Source: an uncultured Bacteroides sp. (GTDB lineage: Bacteria > Bacteroidota > Bacteroidia > Bacteroidales > UBA932). Taken from it: DNA of 64,000 nt. The notes under the pieces were generated by a model that was not told the origin of the DNA, ran no database searches, and worked only from the letters and a program-made list of their open reading frames with translations. A program made the translations under genes and the position numbers. Numbering within the stretch: the first letter of the stretch is position 1; every line of letters begins with the position of its first letter. Positions 16,655 to 25,697 of this stretch are shown piece after piece. The stretch spans positions 1 to 64,000 of the forward strand of contig UQQM01000003.1 of the NCBI GenBank assembly GCA_900543205.1. The letters are read 5' to 3'.

Positions 16655-17042
16655 CCACTATGTCGTCGGTGTCCTGTACATATCCGTCGGTTGGAGCCTC
16701 CGTGAGGTTGTGGAAGTCAGTCTGAACGTTGCGCTGAATCCCGCCGTCTCCCATTCCTGAAGTGCCGCTGTTGGTGCGCAGGAACTCTCCGCAGAACGCG
16801 ATGTCCCAATCGTCCCTGCCGGCCCAGAGAGAATCCTCCTCGGCGGAGCCGAACTCGCTGGTTCCCACCACCTTCGAATCTTTCAGAGAAAAATATGTCC
16901 AGTGGTCGTCGCCAAGTCCCCCGACGACAATTCCCTCATCTCCCGAATCGACCCTTGTCCGGTCTGTCCCGCGGCTGCAGCCTGCAAGAAGGAGCAGCAG
17001 ACCCGCACTAATGACCGAGATGACTGTCCGAAGAATATACAT
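16644..17042 (-). CDS. Short HmuY-like lipoprotein
   Basis: The 132-residue protein starts with a lipoprotein signal ending LLAGC (Cys at about 22). The mature part has the opening signature of HmuY-family heme/ligand-binding lipoproteins: WTYFSLKDSKVVG, then DDWDIAFCGEFLRTNSGTSG and GGIQ. Known HmuY proteins are about 200 residues, so this one ends early, soon after the HNLTEAPTDGYVQDT segment. It may be a genuine short version or a gene truncated by the neighbouring ABC-F gene. Its start overlaps the end of the C1 peptidase gene by 35 bases, and it closes the TonB-receptor operon. Confidence 0.75.
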   Translation of the reverse strand: MYILRTVISVISAGLLLLLAGCSRGTDRTRVDSGDEGIVVGGLGDDHWTYFSLKDSKVVGTSEFGSAEEDSLWAGRDDWDIAFCGEFLRTNSGTSGMGDGGIQRNVQTDFHNLTEAPTDGYVQDTDDIVVRR

Positions 17043-18546
17043 ATCTCAAAGTTATCTTTCCGTTTTCCCTGTCGTAGTCAGAAAATCTTATCTTGGCGTA
17101 CCCGCCGTCAGCCGTCCTGATTATGAAAGATGCATTCGTCGGCTTCCCATCCGCACCGAGCCATGCGACCGGCGACGCGGACACGGTCTGGGGCGAGGCT
17201 GTCCTCAGCACATACCAGTTCTGGCCGCTGCGTATCCGGGTGTCCTCGGGAAGCTCTGCGGTCAGGACCACGGGAGCATCCTCCCCGCCACGGTAGTCAT
17301 AGACCTTGAAGGACGTCACCTTTCCGCTGCCGTCCACACTGCCGCGGGCGTTCTTGTTCACTCCGAGGAACCAGCTGACGTCGCGCATCTCAAAAGCCTT
17401 CCCGGCAATAGGGCTTGCGTCGAAGCCGAACTCGATTTCGGAATCGAATCCCGAGCCCTGCATGGGATAGTCCCCTCCCTGGTTGCTGGCTATGTTTATG
17501 GCCCACACTGTCTCCGGGGCCTCAGACCAGGCCTCGGGAGCGGCCCCCACGCTGAAACTGAGGTCGTCACGGGAACTGTAGTCAACCCCTGCGCTGAATA
17601 CGAGCGTCGGCTCCACATATTCCACATCTATGCCCACGACCTCCTTCGACAGAATATAGCGGGGGTCCTGCTCCTCCTCGAAGAAACAGTAGGGAATATA
17701 GTACCTTCCGTTGTCATGCATGTACGAGCCCCATGAATTGACGACTATGAAGGCACCGTAGGTGGTCCTGTTGCCGAAATCGCATTCCACCGTGTCGTCG
17801 TAGCCCACTATGGTCATCGCATGCGCCCCGTCGACCGGAAGTCCGAGCAGGATGCTCCTGTAGCCCGTCAGCGAGGGCCCGTCGTAGCAGTCGTCCATTT
17901 TCCAGCCCTCTGAGGCCGACGAGAAGACAACCACACGGCCCTTGCCGCCTGCTTCTCCCCCGTCGTACAGATAACGCTTCAGGGAGACCACGCCTTCCGG
18001 CGAACCGGCGTCCATGTATTCGAAAGACTTCACGCGCCAGTGCATGGCCCGGAAGTATTTGTCGTAGCCGCTCGCCCATCGGAACGAGTATGCCGATGTC
18101 TGCACGGGAAAGTCGGCCTCAGTCATCATGCCCGAATACAGCGAGAGCAGAATGCCGTCCCAGCTCAGCGAGCCCTCATCCCTGCCGCCATTGATGAAAT
18201 TCCAGGAATACAGGTAGCTGAATCTGTTTTCCGGGATGTCTGCAGGGCGGCCGAGCAGGCTGTTGACCTCGTAGGTGAACATATATCCTATGGTGGCCGC
18301 CTGGGCGCAGGAACCGCCTATCTGCGAGAAAACCGGAGGGAAGGCCTCCGAAGTGCTGTTGTCCACCGACTGCGGAAGCTCGACCGCGTCGGAAGGGGCC
18401 GTCCACCTGAGCGCAGGCACTTCCGGCATGGCCTCGCGTGCCTGCATCTCCATGAACGAAGGCAGCAGAGGGCCGTTCTGCCCCGAAAGCAGGGCCGGAG
18501 AGCACGACAGGGCCGCCGCAGCGAGCATCTTCAATGCATTTTTCAT
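17008..18546 (-). CDS. Exported papain-family (C1-like) cysteine peptidase
   Basis: The start MKNALKMLAAAALSC at 18546 gives a good signal peptide and a 512-residue protein. Catalytic residues of the papain fold are visible: Cys80 in FSQIGGSCAQAA (with the oxyanion Gln), His242 in DGAHAMTIVGYDD and Asn270 in VVNSWG. The C-terminal 200 residues look like a beta-sandwich domain of unknown role. There is no long inhibitory propeptide. It is 32 bases after the second C25-like gene, so it probably acts with those peptidases outside the inner membrane. Confidence 0.85.
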   Translation of the reverse strand: MKNALKMLAAAALSCSPALLSGQNGPLLPSFMEMQAREAMPEVPALRWTAPSDAVELPQSVDNSTSEAFPPVFSQIGGSCAQAATIGYMFTYEVNSLLGRPADIPENRFSYLYSWNFINGGRDEGSLSWDGILLSLYSGMMTEADFPVQTSAYSFRWASGYDKYFRAMHWRVKSFEYMDAGSPEGVVSLKRYLYDGGEAGGKGRVVVFSSASEGWKMDDCYDGPSLTGYRSILLGLPVDGAHAMTIVGYDDTVECDFGNRTTYGAFIVVNSWGSYMHDNGRYYIPYCFFEEEQDPRYILSKEVVGIDVEYVEPTLVFSAGVDYSSRDDLSFSVGAAPEAWSEAPETVWAINIASNQGGDYPMQGSGFDSEIEFGFDASPIAGKAFEMRDVSWFLGVNKNARGSVDGSGKVTSFKVYDYRGGEDAPVVLTAELPEDTRIRSGQNWYVLRTASPQTVSASPVAWLGADGKPTNASFIIRTADGGYAKIRFSDYDRENGKITLRYVYSSDSHLGH

Positions 18547-18578
18547 ATCATCGTGTCTTTCATGCTTCAACAAGAGCT

Positions 18579-20672
18579 TCAGCGGAGCCTTGCAAGAGTC
18601 TTGCGCAGTTCCGACGCATATTCCGGTTCAAGACTGTCCAAATCCATTCCGGAGATGCAGTCGACTATCAGATCCCTGCCCGACGACATCCTGAACCATC
18701 CCAGAGTCTCCGCCAGGCAGATGCGCACCTTGAGCGGGACGTTCCCGTCGGAAAGCAGCGGCAGGAGCTTCGGCAACGCGAAATGCAGATTGTAATTGCG
18801 CATGAAGCGTATGGAGCTTATCCTCGCATCCTCGGAATCCGAATGCAGCACCGTGTCCAGACAGCTTGTGTTGCTGGCGTCGAGACTGTCCATGACCTGC
18901 ACGGCATCGGCGGCGATGAACTGCACGCGCTGCCTGTCACCGGCATTGTCGGCTATGTCCCGGAGCGCCGGAAGCAGCACCGGGTCGCCTATGAACATGG
19001 CCATCCTTGCGGCCATGCGGCTGATGCGCTCATACGGGTCGTCGAGCGCCTTCAGGACCGCGAGCGTGCATTCGGCTCCCGGATAGAACGACAACAGGTG
19101 CAGTGCCTCCAGCCTCACCTGCCAGGAAGCGTCCCTGCAGAAAGTCTCAAGCAGAAGCTGCGGGAGACCGGGGTAACGGAGCTCGTGCAGCTTCTTCAGA
19201 GCCGCAGCCCTGTGCAGCGACTCCGGCGACTCCAGCATGGACAGCCAGTATTCGCCGTCGGGCGTCAGCATCTCATACTGCGCGACGAATTCAGCATCCT
19301 TGACGGCAAAGCGGAATGTGGGGTCGCCAAGCAGATGCGATTCGAGATACGGCAGTCCCTTCTGCCACACTCCTATGCGCACGCCGGCATCCAGCACACC
19401 CATCAGCTCGTCCTCATATTTGTCCTGCAGCACATTCACGGTATTGCCCTGGACAGCCACGCAACTGCCTCCGTTGAAAAGGTGGCAGCCGGCGACATAG
19501 CCGTCCTCCTCGTAGAAGGAGCCGTTGTAGCACGCGTTGAGAATCAGCACCCTCGGCCCGGTATGCAGGCCGGATATCCTGTCGATGCGCAGGTTGTCGA
19601 GCGCATCCTCCAGAGAGTCTCGCACGGCATCCTTCACATAGAAACTGTCGGCGAAGAACCTCCGGTCGGTGCCATAGTCGTTCAAAGCCTCCTCAAGGAA
19701 GGGCTGCTCATCTTCAGTCCCGCGGTATCGGCTGTAATATTGCCTGAGCACGCTTCTGATTCTCGTAAGGTCCTCTTCGAGGCTCGTCGAGCCCTCCGAG
19801 GAAGTTATGTACTGGGTGTCGGCAGCCCCATGCTCGCTGAGCTGCATCAGGTCGTACCTGCCGATCTGCATCTCCCGTATCAGCTCGGACTGGACATCGC
19901 GTCCGTAGCGCCAGTTCAGGAACTTGTTGGAGACCGACGAGGCGAAGGCGTCTGGGAAATATTCCCTCCACGCAAGCGGTTTCTGCCGCCATATTGTCAG
20001 GCAGTCGGAATTGTAGCCGCTCCCGGCATAGAAAAAGACATTGTCGAGCGGATTTTCTTCCCGGTGAGCCCGGACCACCTCCTCAAGCCAGCGGTTCAGA
20101 CGGCCGTATCTGTCGTCCATGTTCCCCGGGACGAGGACTCTTGCCGTATATATCTCCGGCTCGACCGTCTGTGCGCCCTTTTCTGTCAGACGGTACCAAA
20201 ATCCCGTGGAGTCGCTTCCCTCGAAGCTGAAATCGAGGTCGAAATCGTCATAGAAGCGGTCGCTGACCACCCAGGATTCCGTGCGGGGGAAAAGTTCCTC
20301 GTTCATCTTGAACGCGGTCGTCAGATGCTGGGCTCCGCCTATCCTGGCAAATGGAACGTCTCCGACGAACACTGCACCCTCAAGCGGCTGCCTCCGTCGG
20401 CCGGCAAGTTTCAGGATAATGTCCTTGACCTCTTCGGGAGACTGCCAGTCGGCGACATAGATATGCGTGCCGAGCCCTTCGGAGCCCAGCACCTCCCGCC
20501 ACGCCTCAAGGGCCTCGCCGCAATGGTACCATGTCCCGCAGTCGGTGAAGATGGCGAACGAGGTCTCCGTCCCTTTCTGTGCGGGCACATGCTCTGACAC
20601 CGCCGCCACAGCCGGCGCGGCCCACAGAGCCGCGACAAGGACGGACACAATTGGCAATATCGTTTTTCTCAT
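18579..20672 (-). CDS. Gingipain-type (C25-like) cysteine peptidase with C-terminal HEAT repeats, copy A
   Basis: The 697-residue exported protein (signal peptide 1-23) has a caspase/gingipain-like catalytic domain. Residues that match the clan CD dyad are His281 in SEHGAAD and Cys381 in LNACYNGSF; the latter resembles the CVNGDF segment of gingipains. A further family landmark is HLLGDPTF. From about residue 480 to the end there are repeated helical pairs (for example ARMAMFIGDPVLLPALRDIAD) of the HEAT type. No type IX secretion signal domain is seen at the C-terminus. It overlaps copy B by four bases and is about one third identical to it by eye. Confidence 0.85.
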   Translation of the reverse strand: MRKTILPIVSVLVAALWAAPAVAAVSEHVPAQKGTETSFAIFTDCGTWYHCGEALEAWREVLGSEGLGTHIYVADWQSPEEVKDIILKLAGRRRQPLEGAVFVGDVPFARIGGAQHLTTAFKMNEELFPRTESWVVSDRFYDDFDLDFSFEGSDSTGFWYRLTEKGAQTVEPEIYTARVLVPGNMDDRYGRLNRWLEEVVRAHREENPLDNVFFYAGSGYNSDCLTIWRQKPLAWREYFPDAFASSVSNKFLNWRYGRDVQSELIREMQIGRYDLMQLSEHGAADTQYITSSEGSTSLEEDLTRIRSVLRQYYSRYRGTEDEQPFLEEALNDYGTDRRFFADSFYVKDAVRDSLEDALDNLRIDRISGLHTGPRVLILNACYNGSFYEEDGYVAGCHLFNGGSCVAVQGNTVNVLQDKYEDELMGVLDAGVRIGVWQKGLPYLESHLLGDPTFRFAVKDAEFVAQYEMLTPDGEYWLSMLESPESLHRAAALKKLHELRYPGLPQLLLETFCRDASWQVRLEALHLLSFYPGAECTLAVLKALDDPYERISRMAARMAMFIGDPVLLPALRDIADNAGDRQRVQFIAADAVQVMDSLDASNTSCLDTVLHSDSEDARISSIRFMRNYNLHFALPKLLPLLSDGNVPLKVRICLAETLGWFRMSSGRDLIVDCISGMDLDSLEPEYASELRKTLARLR

Positions 20673-22873
20673 TTCAAATACGCCTCCAGTCTGTTGATGG
20701 TTTTGTTCAGTTCATCTTCGAGTTCGGGAGCGAGGCTACCCTTACCGTTCTCCCGCATCTCCCTGCATCCGGCGACTATGTCCTCCCTCGTGTTGCTGCG
20801 GACATACCAGCCGAGAGCCTCGGCAAGCTCCACCCGCAGGTCCACAGGCAGGGACTCGTCGGCAAGCCGTTCGAGAACCACGTCCGTGAGGAAGGGATAG
20901 GGCATGTTGCGCAGCACGGACACATAGAAGCGCGACTTCTGCAGATTGTCGGGCGAGTCGAAAGCGCTGCGCACCGACTTGGAGATGTTCATTCCGTCCC
21001 GGAGGAGCTGCACCGCCTCTTTCCTGAACGCCTCCTTGTCGAGGATTTCAGCGGAGACCGACACCAGGGAGTCCACTGCGTTCGGAACCGCGTCCACGCC
21101 CCAGAAAGGAGCCGTGCTGACCAGATTGAATGCGACCCGCTTTGAGGTACGGTCGTTCAGGTACATACGCGCCACGGGCTCCACGAAGCGCATGTCGCCC
21201 GTTCTACCTGCAAAATATACGGCCTTGCGGCGTATGAACTCGTAAGGGTCGTCGAAGGCGTCGAGAAGAAGCGTCCCGTAATTGCCGTCGGCATAATGGG
21301 CCGAAAGCTGCATTGCCTGAAGCCTCAACATATATGAGCCGGATTCCCTGTAGACCTTCAAGAGCAGGTCGGAAAGTCCGTCATAGTCCAGACGGAAGAG
21401 CATGTACAGGGCAAGGCCCCGGATGTCGGGCGCGGCGTCGGACCCGAGCACCGACAGCCAATACTCAGGATCGGCATTGTGCAGGTCGGGCCTGACGGAC
21501 GCAGAGCCGGAAGCCGTGAAGCTGAACGTGGGGTCGCCGATTATGTGGGACTCAAGTATGTTGGTCATCATGGCGTGTTCGCCGACACTGTAGCCGCATG
21601 CGAGCATTCCGAGCAGGTCGGAAGAGCTCTTGTCCTGGAGCACGTTCACGCTGTTGCCGAGAGCAACCGCGCATCTGCCGCTTCCGAAGATATAGCTCGA
21701 CGCCACGCAGTCCTTCTCGCGGAAATCCCCGTTGTAGCAGGCATCGAATATCGTGACGAGCGGGTTGGGATTCCACTTGCGGATGTCGTCGAGGACGATT
21801 CCGGTCCGGAGGTCAAGCAGGGAATCTGCACGGGCCGCCTCGGGATCGTGGAGTCCTTCGAACCAACTGTCGTCGAGATCATGGCGCTCCTTCAGCTCGG
21901 CCACCGCTTCTTCCTCGCTGTATCCGTAGCGCACGCGGGTGGCGACATGGCTGCGTATTCTGCGTCTGGCGTCTTCATAATAGGCCCCTATGCCGCGGAC
22001 CGGAGGGATGTCGCTCAGATACTGCCGGTCGGGCACCCCGTGCTCGTGGAACAGGGCGATGTCGATGTCGGTACGGGCAAGCTCCTTCCTTATGACCTCC
22101 TTGGGGTAGGGATACATGGCATAGATGTAGAACTTCGCCCCGCCGGCATCCCTGAACGCATCGGGGAACTGCTCGGCAAGCGTCACGCTCTCGTCTTTCC
22201 ACGCAACGAGGCTGTTCGAGAACGAACCGCTGCCCGTATAGGAAAGGATGCGGTCCACCGTATTGGCCTCCCGTTTCAGAACCACGAGCTTGCGGAGATA
22301 CGCGGCAATCTGTTCATGTCCTGCCTCCCCGTCGAGTGTTGGCTTTATGCGCCCGGTGTAGATGTCGGAAGCTATCTCCTGGGGGCAGTCCCCCCGGAGA
22401 TTGTAATAGAAATATGAAAAGCCGAGGGTGTCCTGCGAAGAGATGAAGTCGAATGCGAGGTCGAAGTCATCGTAGAAACGGTCGGAAGGCACACTCGTGT
22501 TGAACAGGTCGTCGGGATCCTCCTTCATCTTGAATGCGGAGCACAGATGCTGTGCCTTTCTTATCATGGGCACGGGGATGTCGCCCACCAGGACCGCGCC
22601 CTCAAGGCCGTCGGCCCCGTATGCCTCTTTCAGGGCATCCCTGACCTGCTCAGGACTGGTCCACCTGTCCACCAAGGTCATCACGCGCAGGCCCGAGTCC
22701 TCCACCGATACGGCATATTCCGAAATCTCGTCGCTGCAGGCCGCGTAGGTGCAGCTGTCCACCACTATTGCAAAGCTGCCGGTCCGCGCAGCCGCCCCGG
22801 CAACAGGTGACAGGGAAACTGCGGCCAGCAGCAGGGTCATTACATTCAACATAATTCTCATCATAGTCCTCAA
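20669..22873 (-). CDS. Gingipain-type (C25-like) cysteine peptidase with C-terminal HEAT repeats, copy B
   Basis: The 734-residue exported protein has the same architecture as copy A. Signal peptide at 1-27; His278 in FHEHGVPD and Cys379 in FDACYNGDF form the likely dyad; HIIGDPTFSF follows. HEAT-like helical repeats (YEFIRRKAVYFAGRTGD and similar) run from about residue 480 to the end. Shared blocks with copy A such as PSDRFYDDFDL versus VSDRFYDDFDL show a tandem duplication. The two N-terminal methionine-rich residues before the signal leave the exact start uncertain by up to four codons. It overlaps the DUF6850 gene by four bases. Confidence 0.85.
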   Translation of the reverse strand: MRTMMRIMLNVMTLLLAAVSLSPVAGAAARTGSFAIVVDSCTYAACSDEISEYAVSVEDSGLRVMTLVDRWTSPEQVRDALKEAYGADGLEGAVLVGDIPVPMIRKAQHLCSAFKMKEDPDDLFNTSVPSDRFYDDFDLAFDFISSQDTLGFSYFYYNLRGDCPQEIASDIYTGRIKPTLDGEAGHEQIAAYLRKLVVLKREANTVDRILSYTGSGSFSNSLVAWKDESVTLAEQFPDAFRDAGGAKFYIYAMYPYPKEVIRKELARTDIDIALFHEHGVPDRQYLSDIPPVRGIGAYYEDARRRIRSHVATRVRYGYSEEEAVAELKERHDLDDSWFEGLHDPEAARADSLLDLRTGIVLDDIRKWNPNPLVTIFDACYNGDFREKDCVASSYIFGSGRCAVALGNSVNVLQDKSSSDLLGMLACGYSVGEHAMMTNILESHIIGDPTFSFTASGSASVRPDLHNADPEYWLSVLGSDAAPDIRGLALYMLFRLDYDGLSDLLLKVYRESGSYMLRLQAMQLSAHYADGNYGTLLLDAFDDPYEFIRRKAVYFAGRTGDMRFVEPVARMYLNDRTSKRVAFNLVSTAPFWGVDAVPNAVDSLVSVSAEILDKEAFRKEAVQLLRDGMNISKSVRSAFDSPDNLQKSRFYVSVLRNMPYPFLTDVVLERLADESLPVDLRVELAEALGWYVRSNTREDIVAGCREMRENGKGSLAPELEDELNKTINRLEAYLK

Positions 22874-24435
22874 AACAGATACTTCAATCCTAGCGCCGCG
22901 TCCAGACGCCAGTCGGAAAGGGAGAAACTCCAGTCAAAGCCGGCATCGAGGCTGACGGTGAGCGAAGAGCTGCCGAGTATTGCCGGAGCCCAGGTCAGAC
23001 CCGCGCCGGACTCAAGTCTGTCGGAAGTGAGGAAACGCAGTTCCTCGGGATACATGGTCGAGACAATCTCGGCTCCGGCATTGTCCGGAGCCGCGTCACC
23101 GTAGAAATATTCGCCGGAAGGTGACATCCTCCAGCCGAGGTTCAGCGACGGCAACAGCCTCCCGCCCCTGCCGACATGGATGTTCCAGCCGGCGAAGACC
23201 CCAAGGGAGGCGTTGGACGCGTTGAAACGGGAGGCCGGAGCTATGTATCTCTGGTTCATCATGAAGATGTCGGCGGCGGCCCCGAGCTTGAAATCATACT
23301 CGCCGGAGGCGATGCTGCGGTACCAGCTGTACTTTGCGGCGGCCTCCAGGATATCGTAGGTGCTCATCATGGGATTGCTGACAGTTATCCACTTGTAGAC
23401 CTCCGGAGAACTGTCGAACCTCTGGTTGTACTCGTAGCCAGAAGTCATTCCGAATTCCGCATCCAGGTCAAGCCTGTGGTTCTTGTCGGCCCCGAAGCCC
23501 GCCGCGGCGTCGAAAGTCACGGTCAGTTTCCCTGTGCGTCCGCGCATACGCGGAAGTTCGGGGTTCTCCGAAACGAGAGCCGTCGTGTAATGAACCCCGG
23601 CCTCGACCATCAGGTCCGCAGGCCTGGAACGCAGGACATACTGCAGACTGCCGCCGAAACGATTTGTCTTGTAGTAGAATATGTCGAAACCTATGTTGCC
23701 GCCCGCGCTTCCGAGGGTATAAAATCCGAGTCCGCGCATTATCGCGACTCTCGGGGTCTCGGTGTAGTTCTCGACCGAAGGATTGCTCCTTTCGAAACTG
23801 TGGAAATATTCAAGCCTCAGTCCCAGGGCGCTCGCCTCCCCCAGCTGCAGCACGGCCGAAGGGGCCACGCTGATGTCGTAACGGAAGGTCTCGGTGCGCG
23901 GGTCAACCTGTTTCGCCCCCACGAGTGCCTTGTATCTGGCATCCAGGCCGAAACTTGCCCTGCCTCCGAAAAAGAGAGGCGAAGCGGCCCTGAACTGCAT
24001 GTCGTAGGCCTGTTTCCGCCAGTCGGACACCGAAAAGTCGGCCACATAGTAAGGCTGGTCCCACGACGGCTCGTAAAGCACGCAGTTGTATTTCGAAGAG
24101 TTCACGGCAATGTAGTCGTATGAGAAATCTCCGTACAAAGTAATGCCGCCGACCTTTGCGATGCCGCTAGTCGACACTTTGACGTCGGTTTCATTCTCCC
24201 CCGACCACACGGACTTCAGTCCGCCCCTCGAATAAGAGGCACTCAGGCCTATGTCACCTGTCCTCCTGAGAGAATCAAGTGCCAGACCGGCGCTGTTGGT
24301 GCTGCGCAGCCACAGGGCGGAGTTCAGCATGACTTCCCTGGATGCGGGGGTTGAACGCAAGGCAGGCTGCTGCGCCTCGGCGGAAATGCCGGAGCACAGC
24401 AGGAATGCCGTAAGCACAAGAAGTTTCCCTGTCAC
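22870..24435 (-). CDS. DUF6850-type outer-membrane beta-barrel protein
   Basis: The 521-residue protein has a signal peptide (MTGKLLVLTAFLLCSGISAEAQ) and many short amphipathic strands ending in the aromatic C-terminus ALGLKYLF, as expected of an outer-membrane barrel. The order TonB receptor, DUF4876 lipoprotein, DUF6850 barrel is a recurring arrangement in Bacteroidota as I recall it. Function unknown; a transport or scaffold role for the neighbouring receptor is inference. Confidence 0.75.
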   Translation of the reverse strand: MTGKLLVLTAFLLCSGISAEAQQPALRSTPASREVMLNSALWLRSTNSAGLALDSLRRTGDIGLSASYSRGGLKSVWSGENETDVKVSTSGIAKVGGITLYGDFSYDYIAVNSSKYNCVLYEPSWDQPYYVADFSVSDWRKQAYDMQFRAASPLFFGGRASFGLDARYKALVGAKQVDPRTETFRYDISVAPSAVLQLGEASALGLRLEYFHSFERSNPSVENYTETPRVAIMRGLGFYTLGSAGGNIGFDIFYYKTNRFGGSLQYVLRSRPADLMVEAGVHYTTALVSENPELPRMRGRTGKLTVTFDAAAGFGADKNHRLDLDAEFGMTSGYEYNQRFDSSPEVYKWITVSNPMMSTYDILEAAAKYSWYRSIASGEYDFKLGAAADIFMMNQRYIAPASRFNASNASLGVFAGWNIHVGRGGRLLPSLNLGWRMSPSGEYFYGDAAPDNAGAEIVSTMYPEELRFLTSDRLESGAGLTWAPAILGSSSLTVSLDAGFDWSFSLSDWRLDAALGLKYLF

Positions 24436-24450
24436 TGCGTATTCAGATTA

Positions 24451-25671
24451 TCAGTTTGCCCAAGTGTTCCAGGAAGGGATGCCGGCACCGTTGCGGCGCA
24501 GTTCCGGCTTCTCCATCACCTCGAAGTCGTTGCTTGTGTTGTTGGTGTCCATATATATCACACGGCCGTCCTCGCGGGTCTCGGATACCTTACGCGCGAT
24601 GCTCTGTCCGCCGTAAGTACCCTTATCGCACCAGATCACGCCGGCGTCGATGTCGGAAGGGAGGGTCAGATACTGGATCAGTGTCTCGTTCTCCACGGTG
24701 TTCACGCCGTCGAGAATCCACTCGCACGGTATTTCCCTGGCACCTCCGTACAGGCCTTCGGCGGCAATCATGTCGACTGAGTTCAGTTCATATTCCGGAT
24801 AGAATATCACCATTGTGGGCCCGCCGGTGGAGGTCAGCCACTGGGGAAGCTCGTAAGCCATCACCGGATGGAGCAAATTAACGGCGGGGTTGTCGGTGAT
24901 CACCACAGTTCCGACCGTGGTCTCCTCGGTCAGCGCCTCGAACTCGGCACTGCTCAGGTCGCCGATGGCAGAGGCGGGATTGAGGTCTTCGCGGCTATGG
25001 TCGGTCGCCCACTGGGCTATCACGACACTCTCGCCCGGCTGCAGTGGGTAGTCCGTACCATTTCCGGGAATCTGCCATACATTCTGTGCAAAGACATAGT
25101 TCTCGGGATTCTCTATCTGGAAATTGTAGGGGGCCATCCCGTTGATGGAATCATAATACTTGACCTCGGCGATGCAGAGCTTGTCGAGATAGACCACCGC
25201 ATCGGAATTGTTGTAGATCTCGTAGAACTGTTCCCTGATGTAGTAGTCCCCAGAGCAGGAATAGTAGATTTCCTTGAACACCAGGGCAGCCGATTCGGAG
25301 GAAGCCACCTGCACGGAAATCGTCTGGCCTTCGGAAGAAATGTCGGCAGTGGCCACGGTGCCGGAATAATTCCATGTGACTCCGCCTTCAGACGAAGAAG
25401 CACTTGCCGACACGGAATACAGGCCGGGCACTACTGACAGGAATGTGGCCGTGAGGTTCTCGGTTTCGGAACTGAGGGTCTGCGCTGTCGAGAGATTGGT
25501 CAATGTGACTGTATAGGTGTCGGGAAGAGGCACATCAACCAGGGCAGACTCGTCCACGGTGACCGAAACGGTCACGGGAACAACCTCGTCCTTTCTGCAG
25601 GACGACGCCAGCAGGGCAAGGCCTGCGGCAGCAAGGAAAAGCAAAGTCTTTTTCATAAACGAATTATTCAT
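24451..25671 (-). CDS. DUF4876-type lipoprotein
   Basis: The 406-residue protein has a lipoprotein signal with lipobox LASSC (Cys about 25; an alternative ATG five codons downstream is equally good). After it come Ig-like beta segments (VSVTVDESALVDV...) and a lamin-tail-like part with FYEIYNNSDAVVYLDKLCI, typical of DUF4876. Such proteins accompany TonB receptors and are probably surface or periplasmic ligand-handling proteins. It lies 26 bases after the receptor gene and 15 before the barrel gene. Confidence 0.8.
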   Translation of the reverse strand: MNNSFMKKTLLFLAAAGLALLASSCRKDEVVPVTVSVTVDESALVDVPLPDTYTVTLTNLSTAQTLSSETENLTATFLSVVPGLYSVSASASSSEGGVTWNYSGTVATADISSEGQTISVQVASSESAALVFKEIYYSCSGDYYIREQFYEIYNNSDAVVYLDKLCIAEVKYYDSINGMAPYNFQIENPENYVFAQNVWQIPGNGTDYPLQPGESVVIAQWATDHSREDLNPASAIGDLSSAEFEALTEETTVGTVVITDNPAVNLLHPVMAYELPQWLTSTGGPTMVIFYPEYELNSVDMIAAEGLYGGAREIPCEWILDGVNTVENETLIQYLTLPSDIDAGVIWCDKGTYGGQSIARKVSETREDGRVIYMDTNNTSNDFEVMEKPELRRNGAGIPSWNTWAN

Positions 25672-25697
25672 TGTTGTTGAACTATATGAAAATCATG

